A stretch of 5,039 nt of DNA, taken from contig JAGLKS010000314.1 in the NCBI GenBank assembly GCA_023140905.1, positions 1 through 5,039 on the forward strand, written 5' to 3'. The stretch is from Alphaproteobacteria bacterium (GTDB lineage: Bacteria; Pseudomonadota; Alphaproteobacteria; Micavibrionales; Micavibrionaceae). Under the pieces are notes generated by a model. It had not been told where the DNA came from. It saw nothing but the letters and a program-made list of their open reading frames with translations, and made no database searches. Of the stretch, positions 1 through 5,039 are shown piece after piece (within the stretch, counting starts at the first letter, position 1; every line of letters starts with the position of its first letter). A program made the translations under genes and the position numbers.

Positions 1-1729
1 CGTTACTCTTGATGGTGCAAAAAGCCTTAAAGCACCTCGCTTGCCGATGCCCACTGATAATATGAGTAAAGAAAAACGCGATTTGATTCGGGGCTGCGCC
101 GATATATACGCCCTTAAGCTTGCACATCACAACACAGTTTTACATGAAAGCAATGGCCAAAGTGACTTACGCGCCCAAGCTGCCCTTGATGCTTTGGAAC
201 AAGCGCGATGCGATGCGCTGGGTATTCGGAAAATGGACGGCGTTGCTAATAATCTTGATGCAATCCTCGAAGCTAAATCACAAAAACATGGATATGAAGG
301 CATTGAACAGCGCGAAGATATTCCTATGGTAGATGCTTTGCACATTGTAGCACGTACATTATTAAGCAACCGCCCGCCTCCACCATCAGCCCAAATTGTT
401 TATGATAAATGGGAGCCATGGATTATTGAACAAGTCGGGAAAGATAGCTTTGTAGCCCTTAAAGATACGCTTTCAAATCAGAAAAACTTTACCAAGCTTG
501 CTTGCAACTTACTGCAAAAAATGGGCTTTCCTGCTATATATCATGATGATGGTGATGAAAAGCAATCCAGCAGGAATGAGAACGATAAAGATTCCACTGA
601 GGATGAACAAGCTTCAGAGGAACAGTCTCAAGACAGTGCACTTGAAGACATAGAAGATGGCAAACAGCAAGACGATGAATCCTTTGATATGGGAACAGAT
701 GAGCTACTCGAAGACATTGGAGACACTGATGATTTGCAAGGAATAGAGGAAAGTTCATCCTCACCGCAACCACAGCGGCCCGATAGTTATACCAACTATG
801 CACAAGGCTTATACACAGTTTATACTACGCGCTTTGATGAAGAAGTCTGCGCTGAAGATCTGGCCGATCCTTTTGAGATGGAACGCTTACGCTCTCTATT
901 AGATCAACAACTAACAAATTATCAAACCCTGATTACCAAGCTGGCTAACCGCTTACAGCGCAAATTGATGGCCAAGCAACGCCGTAGCTGGGAATTTGAT
1001 CTGGAAGAAGGGGTTCTTGATGCATCACGTCTGGCGCGCATGATTGCCAATCCCGATGTTCCTTTGACCTTTAAGCAGGAAAAAGAGACTCCATTCAAAG
1101 ACACTGTTGTTACATTGCTAATTGATAATTCCGGTTCTATGCGTGTCCGCCCTATTGCCATAGCTGCAACCTGCGCCGATATCATCGCTCATACTTTAGA
1201 GCGTTGCGGTTTAAAAACAGAAATTCTAGGTTTTACTACTCGTGGTTGGAAAGGTGGCAAATCCCGTGAATTATGGATGAAAAATGGTCGTCCTGAAAAG
1301 CCTGGCCGCCTTAACGATATCCGCCACATCATCTATAAAGATGCAAACAAGCCTACCCGCCGCACACGTAAAAATCTTGGGTTAATGCTCAAAGAAGGAT
1401 TGCTCAAAGAAAACATAGACGGAGAAGCGTTAGTCTGGGCTTATAACCGCATTGCCCGCCGCCCGGAAGAACGCAAAATCCTGATGATGATTTCAGACGG
1501 CGCTCCGGTTGATGATTCAACTCTTTCTATTAATCCATCTAATATTCTTGAAATGGATCTACACGGAGTCATTAAATGGATTGAAGAAAGCACTAATATA
1601 GAGCTAAGCGCTATTGGTATCGGACATGATGTTAATCGTTATTACTCCCGCGCTATTACAATTGCAGATGCAGAAGGTCTTGCTCATGCTCTTACAAGCC
1701 AATTAATTAATCTGTTTGATGAAGCTTAA
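1..1729 (+). CDS. cobT: Aerobic cobaltochelatase subunit CobT, 5'-truncated by window edge
   Basis: CobT works with the AAA+ subunit CobS and the catalytic subunit CobN to insert cobalt into hydrogenobyrinate diamide in cytoplasmic aerobic cobalamin synthesis. The frame is open from the first full codon at position 2, giving 575 visible residues. A TTG at 41 is a possible start but has no Shine-Dalgarno, and the codons before it already read KAPRLPMP, like the RLP-P stretch inside other CobT proteins, so I place the start upstream. Domains, counted from position 2: an N-terminal CobT domain (about 1-180, with [13 protein letters not shown] and DALEQAR stretches), a linker of about 80 residues that is more than one third Asp/Glu (nt 545-790), and a C-terminal von Willebrand A domain. 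The MIDAS motif DNSGSM (D375, nt 1124-1141), [11 protein letters not shown] and [12 protein letters not shown] (D499) are intact, and the end [13 protein letters not shown]...LINLFDE is typical of the family. cobS usually lies upstream but is not visible. I am confident of the family; whether the genome makes B12 cannot be judged here. Confidence 0.95.
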   Translation, partial: VTLDGAKSLKAPRLPMPTDNMSKEKRDLIRGCADIYALKLAHHNTVLHESNGQSDLRAQAALDALEQARCDALGIRKMDGVANNLDAILEAKSQKHGYEGIEQREDIPMVDALHIVARTLLSNRPPPPSAQIVYDKWEPWIIEQVGKDSFVALKDTLSNQKNFTKLACNLLQKMGFPAIYHDDGDEKQSSRNENDKDSTEDEQASEEQSQDSALEDIEDGKQQDDESFDMGTDELLEDIGDTDDLQGIEESSSSPQPQRPDSYTNYAQGLYTVYTTRFDEEVCAEDLADPFEMERLRSLLDQQLTNYQTLITKLANRLQRKLMAKQRRSWEFDLEEGVLDASRLARMIANPDVPLTFKQEKETPFKDTVVTLLIDNSGSMRVRPIAIAATCADIIAHTLERCGLKTEILGFTTRGWKGGKSRELWMKNGRPEKPGRLNDIRHIIYKDANKPTRRTRKNLGLMLKEGLLKENIDGEALVWAYNRIARRPEERKILMMISDGAPVDDSTLSINPSNILEMDLHGVIKWIEESTNIELSAIGIGHDVNRYYSRAITIADAEGLAHALTSQLINLFDEA

Positions 1730-1788
1730 TTCTCCTTTTTTCCTGTTTTGTATAGTTTGTTTGTAGAGATACGGAGATTTTTTGCCTT

Positions 1789-1827
1789 ATTGGCCAGTTT
1801 TTTGGCCGATTGCGGTGTTTTGCTTTT
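1789..1827 (+). terminator. Weak candidate Rho-independent terminator after cobT
   Basis: A stem ATTGGCC (1789-1795) pairs with GGCCGAT (1804-1810) over seven pairs, one of them T-G, around an 8-nt loop. The following bases are T-rich (TGCGGTGTTTTGCTTTT) but do not start with a clean T run. The hairpin lies 60 bp after the cobT stop, in generally T-rich DNA. It is the best terminator-like structure between cobT and hisS, but a weak one. Confidence 0.3.
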
Positions 1828-1844
1828 GTGCTGTTATCATCAGT

Positions 1845-1896
1845 CATAAGATTATGTATAGGACACAATTCCCATAATGTCAAGAAATATTTTGAC
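1845..1896. repeat. Cluster of overlapping inverted repeats upstream of hisS
   Basis: Three small inverted repeats sit in 52 bp. CATAA-GA-TTATG is at 1845-1856. ATTATG (1851-1856) also matches CATAAT (1873-1878) across 16 nt. GTCAAGA (1879-1885) pairs with TTTTGAC (1890-1896), including one G-T pair, around AATA. The first two share TTATG and so cannot form together. The last overlaps the candidate -35 of the hisS promoter. They could be protein-binding sites, alternative RNA hairpins or chance in A+T-rich DNA. Confidence 0.35.
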
Positions 1897-1918
1897 TTTG
1901 GTGAAATTATTTTATCAT
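1892..1918 (+). promoter_or_regulatory. Candidate sigma-70-type promoter for hisS
   Basis: TTGACT (1892-1897) matches TTGACA at five of six bases and TATCAT (1913-1918) matches TATAAT at five of six. The spacer is only 15 bp, shorter than the usual 16-18. Transcription would start near 1925 and leave a leader of about 65 nt before the ATG at 1991. The 261-bp gap from cobT makes a separate hisS promoter likely; the exact placement is tentative. Confidence 0.4.
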
Positions 1919-1990
1919 CCCTTGCACACTTAAGTATCATCCAGTAATTAGGGGGTGTATTAACGAGCAAACACAGATAAAAGCAAAAAC

Positions 1991-3370
1991 ATGAGCGATA
2001 AGAAAAGAATATACAAACCAAAACCTGTAAGTGGATTTCCAGAATGGCTGCCTGAAGAGCGACAAGCTGAACAAGTCTGGTTTGACCATATCCGCCGCGT
2101 ATTTGAAAGCTATGGATTTTGCTCTATAGAAACACCGAGTGTTGAGGAACTCGATGCTATTAACGCTAAAGGCGGCGATGGTGGAGCCGATGTCGATAAA
2201 GAGATTTATGTGCTGGAACGCTTGCATAAAGAAGAAGGTGACAAAAAGGCACATCTAGCTCTGCACTTTGACCAGACTGTGCCTCTAGCCCGCTATACAG
2301 CTCAACACTTTAACGAGTTGGTATTCCCGTTCAAACGCTATCAAATGCAACGCGTATGGCGAGGTGAACGCCCGCAAGCTGGACGTTTCCGTGAGTTTTA
2401 TCAATGCGATATTGACGTGATTAATATCGATCACCTGCCCCTGCACTTTGATGCGGAAATGCCTGCAATTATCTGGGAAACATTGAGCAGCTTGCCGGGT
2501 ATGGAAAATGAGGAAATACAGATACGGATTAGTAACCGGAAAATATTGGTTGGGTTATGCGAAGCAATCGGTTTTCAAGATTCTACATCAGTCATCCGTA
2601 TTGTAGATAGATTAGAAAAAGACGGAATGGTTTCTACATCCAACAAACTTAGAGAACTAATCTATGGAGAAAACACGCCAGCAACCGATGAAACACCTAT
2701 CAGACACTTTCTTAGCCTTTGCAGAAACAAATACAATAACTCTGACGATCTTCGAGATGCTTTACAGACAAATAAAGGCATAGATACAAGCAACCCAACC
2801 TTAAAAGAAGGAATCAAAAAACTCGCATTCGTTCTCGATCAACTATCCCACCTGCCCGAAGGGGCGGTAGTGGCTGACTTATCCATTGTACGCGGGCTGG
2901 ATTACTACACAGGCACAGTGTACGAGACAGTTTTCACCGAAGACCCCGGCTATGGCTCGATTTGTTCCGGTGGACGTTATGACGATCTAGCCGGAAACTA
3001 CATCAACAAGCACCTGCCCGGAGTCGGTATCTCTATTGGCTTTACCCGCTTATTTGACCGCATCCGCAATAAAGGCACTTTGCCTGTTAAAGGCATCTCA
3101 CCCGCTGATATTCTGGTGGTTTTACCGAATGAAGATTCACGCGCACTTATGAATGAAACAGCTCAAACCTTGCGCGCACGCGGCTACAAAGTCGAAACAT
3201 TCCATAGCGCTTCCAAGCTAAAACGCCAAATGGCTTATGCCGAGAAAAAGGGCATTCCTTATGTGTGGTTTCCTCCTTTTGAAGACGGCAACCCGCATGA
3301 AGTTAAGAATATGTCAAATGGTGAGCAAAAAGCTGCCACCCCGCAAGATTGGACAAAAGATGAAAATTAG
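1991..3370 (+). CDS. hisS: Histidyl-tRNA synthetase (class II aminoacyl-tRNA synthetase)
   Basis: Attaches histidine to tRNA-His in the cytoplasm using ATP. At 459 residues it is complete and somewhat longer than the roughly 420 residues of E. coli HisRS. Motif 1 lies at about 13-50 (GFPEWLPEERQAEQ). HFDQTVPLARY is at 92-102. Motif 2 is at about 114-144 (VWRGERPQAGRFREFYQ, with the motif-2 Arg at 124). A divergent insertion region spans about 175-290. The HisRS signature IVRGLDYYTGTVYE is at 299-312, with R301. Motif 3 is GGRYDDL to GISIGFTRL at 327-354. The anticodon-binding domain follows (about 371-454: ADILVVLP, SASKLKRQMAYAEKKGIPYVWFP, GEQKAATPQDW). The anticodon domain and the intact signature argue against the paralogue HisZ. 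The ATG at 1991 is the only candidate start, because an in-frame TAA lies at 1961; no Shine-Dalgarno is visible. The 3' end overlaps the next gene by 11 bp. Identity is secure. Confidence 0.97.
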   Translation: MSDKKRIYKPKPVSGFPEWLPEERQAEQVWFDHIRRVFESYGFCSIETPSVEELDAINAKGGDGGADVDKEIYVLERLHKEEGDKKAHLALHFDQTVPLARYTAQHFNELVFPFKRYQMQRVWRGERPQAGRFREFYQCDIDVINIDHLPLHFDAEMPAIIWETLSSLPGMENEEIQIRISNRKILVGLCEAIGFQDSTSVIRIVDRLEKDGMVSTSNKLRELIYGENTPATDETPIRHFLSLCRNKYNNSDDLRDALQTNKGIDTSNPTLKEGIKKLAFVLDQLSHLPEGAVVADLSIVRGLDYYTGTVYETVFTEDPGYGSICSGGRYDDLAGNYINKHLPGVGISIGFTRLFDRIRNKGTLPVKGISPADILVVLPNEDSRALMNETAQTLRARGYKVETFHSASKLKRQMAYAEKKGIPYVWFPPFEDGNPHEVKNMSNGEQKAATPQDWTKDEN

Positions 3371-4025
3371 ACATATTACTCTGCTGTTTATTTCTGCCTG
3401 CTGTTTATTTCTGTATACAGCTCCACTTCATGCACAAGAACAAAAAACAGAGCAACAAGATGCCCTCCATGATTTTCTTATCAATTACCGTTATGAACCG
3501 GATTATTGCGATTTTATTGCAGGCTTCCCGGAAGAGCCTCTTATCAGCCACGCTTGCGAAAATGAAGATGATCCAAGCACATGTTACGATAAAGTCTCTT
3601 TTACAAAGGTGTTTGAACTCTCATCTACTGTGCAAATAGATGTTATATGCAATCCGTCAACTCCTGATATGTATGCTTACTTCACACCGGAAATTATGGA
3701 AAGCACTGTGAAGGCCATGACAAAAGACAGTGTTCTTGAGACTTTCAATATCAATACTACGCAAAGTGATGATTACCGCTTATCTGGATTAGTCGGTCAG
3801 GGGCGCAAAGGATTGTATGACACTCTCTATATTGCTCAACTCTGGATATCGGAAAACTCAATTATGTCCGTAGAAGCAGAGCTTTCCGGTGAGAAAAACC
3901 CGGATGCAGACCAGATATTTGCCGGAATTCTAAGCAATACCGGTCATATACGCGATGTTGAAAGCGAAGAATATTATAAAGAAAAGCTCGAAACCCGGTC
4001 AAAAACAGTTGAGAAAAACAAGTAA
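3360..4025 (+). CDS. Unrecognised exported protein with four cysteines, overlapping hisS
   Basis: A 221-residue protein I do not recognise. The frame stays open further upstream inside hisS, but the ATG at 3360 is chosen because it is directly followed by a clear export signal: basic MKIRH, then a hydrophobic core, then PLHA before QEQ, predicting cleavage after A25. A weak GGA (3351-3353) sits 6 nt ahead. ISAC at 11-14 also fits a lipobox, so a lipoprotein cannot be excluded, although the hydrophobic run continues past it. The mature part has exactly four cysteines (C50, C66, C75, C97), all in its first half, which could form two disulfides. CDFIAGFPEEP recalls the start of PsbP/Mog1-like folds, but that is only a hint. 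The last 20 or so residues are highly charged and probably helical. The overlap with hisS suggests one transcript and translational coupling. The gene converges on sufE with 10 bp between stop codons. Real gene: likely; function: unknown. Confidence 0.75.
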   Translation: MKIRHITLLFISACCLFLYTAPLHAQEQKTEQQDALHDFLINYRYEPDYCDFIAGFPEEPLISHACENEDDPSTCYDKVSFTKVFELSSTVQIDVICNPSTPDMYAYFTPEIMESTVKAMTKDSVLETFNINTTQSDDYRLSGLVGQGRKGLYDTLYIAQLWISENSIMSVEAELSGEKNPDADQIFAGILSNTGHIRDVESEEYYKEKLETRSKTVEKNK

Positions 4026-4035
4026 TCTACTCGTC

Positions 4036-4443
4036 TTATTTTTGAGCATAAGCCTTAATCACCTCAACCATTGAGAAAAAACCATTGCGACGATTAGCAC
4101 TTAGGTGTTGGTCCATGCCTATGCGTTTAAAAGCTGCGTCAATATCAATTTGTGCCAATTCAGATAGAGTCTTACCTTGATATGCAGCAATTAATATTGC
4201 TACAAGCCCGCGCACAATATGAGCATCACTATCAGCCTTAAAGCTAAATACATCCCCATCATGGATTTCAGGAATAAGCCATACTTTTGATGTGCATCCG
4301 CGCACTAAATGTTCATCTTTCTTCAATGTATCATCTAATGTTGATAAACTGCGCCCCAGATCAATCAGATAAGCATAACGTTCTTCCCAATCATCGAATA
4401 AATCAAAATTTTTGATAATCTCTTCCAGTGTTTCTTGTGCCAT
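4036..4443 (-). CDS. sufE: SufE-family cysteine desulfuration protein
   Basis: SufE accepts persulfide sulfur from the cysteine desulfurase SufS, stimulates it, and passes sulfur to the SufBCD scaffold for cytoplasmic Fe-S cluster assembly. The protein has 135 residues, close to the usual family size of about 140. The sulfur-accepting cysteine is C50, in the diagnostic stretch LVRGCTSKVW (46-55). Other family features are the N-terminal EEIIKNFDLFDDWEERYAYLIDLGR, the central DAHIVRGLVAILIAAYQGKT and the late HLSANRRNGFFSMVEVIKAYA. The ATG at 4443 is favoured by family length and by purine-rich GAGAG ending 4 nt upstream, with AAGGA 11 nt upstream. No other suf or isc gene is adjacent, so it seems to be expressed from its own promoter. 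It runs divergently from clpX and converges on the exported-protein gene. A CsdE-type role with another desulfurase cannot be excluded from sequence alone. Confidence 0.93.
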   Translation of the reverse strand: MAQETLEEIIKNFDLFDDWEERYAYLIDLGRSLSTLDDTLKKDEHLVRGCTSKVWLIPEIHDGDVFSFKADSDAHIVRGLVAILIAAYQGKTLSELAQIDIDAAFKRIGMDQHLSANRRNGFFSMVEVIKAYAQK

Positions 4444-4473
4444 AAATCTCTCAGTCCTTGTATCCTATTCTTA

Positions 4474-4485
4474 AGTGAAATCACT
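4474..4485. promoter_or_regulatory. Operator-like perfect dyad at the sufE promoter
   Basis: AGTGA-AA-TCACT is a perfect 5+5 inverted repeat with a 2-bp centre. It overlaps the last three bases of the predicted minus-strand -10 hexamer (4483-4488) and covers the predicted sufE start point near 4476. This is where a repressor dimer would block transcription. It does not match an iron-responsive motif such as TGA-N9-TCA. Binding is inferred only from position and symmetry. Confidence 0.35.
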
Positions 4486-4511
4486 ATATCTGTAAAATCA
4501 AGACAAATTAA
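4483..4511 (-). promoter_or_regulatory. Candidate sigma-70-type promoter for sufE
   Basis: Read on the minus strand, TTAATT (4511-4506) and TATAGT (4488-4483) are separated by exactly 17 bp. The -10 matches TATAAT at five of six bases; the -35 matches TTGACA at only three. Transcription would start near 4476, giving a leader of about 33 nt. Spacing, strand and distance all fit sufE, so this is the best-supported promoter in the window. Confidence 0.5.
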
Positions 4512-4632
4512 GACATAAATGTTGAATAAAACTTCAGTAAGGGCTTGCACATATGCGCGCCAGTTGGCAAATTGGGGGGAGACAAGATTCTCTCTTAATA
4601 TTCTTCAAACCAAGGATAGAAAGCCTTCAAAC

Positions 4633-5039
4633 ATGAGTAAGTCATCATCAGGGTTCTCCGATTCAAAAAACACATTATATTGCTCGTTTTGCGGTAAGAG
4701 CCAACATGAAGTACGTAAACTAATTGCCGGACCTAATGTGTTCATCTGTAATGAATGTGTCGAGCTATGTATGGACATTATTCGCGAGGAAGACAAAACC
4801 CAAATGGTGCGTTCTGGCGATGGTGTGCCCACGCCAAGCGAGATCAAACAAGTTTTAGACGATTATGTTATTGGTCAGGAATCCGCTAAACGCGTTTTAT
4901 CTGTAGCGGTCCATAACCACTATAAACGTCTGGAACATGGCAATGGTGAAACCGGCAGCTCAGAAATTGAGCTATCTAAATCTAATATCTTGCTAGTTGG
5001 TCCAACCGGATGCGGTAAGACCTTGCTAGCACAAACGTT
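4633..5039 (+). CDS. clpX: ATP-dependent Clp protease ATP-binding subunit ClpX, 3'-truncated by window edge
   Basis: ClpX is the AAA+ unfoldase that recognises tagged or folded substrates and feeds them into the ClpP peptidase. The first 135 codons are present; the family is usually about 420 residues. The N-terminal zinc-binding domain has C17, C20, C39 and C42 (YCSFCGK, FICNEC), which dimerises and binds substrates or adaptors. The AAA+ start follows: [18 protein letters not shown] (65-82), [16 protein letters not shown] and the Walker A motif GPTGCGKT (123-130). The frame is still open at the last base. The ATG at 4633 is the only ATG that keeps the whole zinc domain, and no upstream in-frame ATG exists back to at least 4552. 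Its ribosome site is poor: AAGGA at 4612-4616 is 16 nt away. The neighbour upstream is divergent sufE, whereas clpP commonly precedes clpX in proteobacteria. Identity is secure. Confidence 0.97.
   Translation, partial: MSKSSSGFSDSKNTLYCSFCGKSQHEVRKLIAGPNVFICNECVELCMDIIREEDKTQMVRSGDGVPTPSEIKQVLDDYVIGQESAKRVLSVAVHNHYKRLEHGNGETGSSEIELSKSNILLVGPTGCGKTLLAQT

Noticed and set aside
534..803. Minus-strand frame ending in a run of five His codons
   Set aside because: It is the antisense of the Asp-rich CobT linker: GAT codons read as ATC or CAT frames on the other strand. It is not a metal-binding protein.
1707..2021. Minus-strand open frame of 104 codons filling the cobT-hisS gap
   Set aside because: It begins antisense inside hisS and ends inside cobT. 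It has a low-complexity, Cys- and Phe-rich start and no recognisable motif, so it is better explained as chance in A+T-rich DNA.
1937..2254. Minus-strand open frame of 105 codons with hydrophobic segments
   Set aside because: It lies almost wholly antisense to the conserved hisS start; the hydrophobicity follows from the complement of charged codons.
4035..4052. CTTAT-N8-ATAAG inverted repeat at the sufE 3' end
   Set aside because: Only five A+T-rich pairs, with no T run directly after it on either strand, so it is not a credible terminator.
4365..4550. Minus-strand 61-codon frame overlapping the sufE start
   Set aside because: It is out of frame with the conserved SufE N-terminus and covers the sufE promoter; no supporting features.
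4559..4568. GCCA-GT-TGGC dyad between sufE and clpX
   Set aside because: Arms of only four bases with no promoter element beside them; too likely by chance.
4545..4573. TTGCAC-N17-CAAATT as a clpX promoter
   Set aside because: The spacing is good, but the -10 matches TATAAT at only three of six bases; too weak to annotate. A heat-shock type site was also sought and not found.

Overview
The window most likely comes from an A+T-leaning alphaproteobacterial chromosome. The supporting evidence is a CobT-type cobaltochelatase subunit, a ClpX whose N-terminus reads like alphaproteobacterial ClpX ([20 protein letters not shown], then CMDIIREE), and a stand-alone SufE. Counts I made inside hisS gave about 37% G+C (2581-2820) and about 52% (2881-3060). 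The taxonomic call is inference from remembered family sequences; no search was run. I see no phage, IS element, CRISPR, tRNA or rRNA.

Layout: (1) 1-1729 (+), the 3' part of cobT, whose true start lies upstream of the window. (2) 1730-1990, a 261-bp T-rich intergenic region with a weak terminator candidate, a cluster of small inverted repeats and a candidate promoter for the next unit. (3) 1991-3370 (+), complete hisS for histidyl-tRNA synthetase. (4) 3360-4025 (+), overlapping the end of hisS by 11 bp, an unrecognised exported protein with four cysteines. (5) 4036-4443 (-), sufE, convergent with the exported-protein gene across a 10-bp gap. (6) 4444-4632, a divergent promoter region between sufE and clpX, with a good minus-strand -10 (TATAGT) overlapped by a perfect dyad AGTGA-AA-TCACT. 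(7) 4633-5039 (+), the first 135 codons of clpX, cut by the window edge.

The genes are housekeeping genes of different pathways: cobalamin metal insertion (cobT), translation (hisS), Fe-S cluster sulfur transfer (sufE) and ATP-dependent proteolysis (clpX). Only hisS and the exported-protein gene look co-transcribed. I found no clear undescribed system. The points most worth a second look are the orphan four-cysteine exported protein coupled to hisS, the operator-like dyad at the sufE promoter, the canonical motif 2 of the HisRS in an apparently alphaproteobacterial genome, and clpX sitting next to sufE with no clpP immediately upstream.
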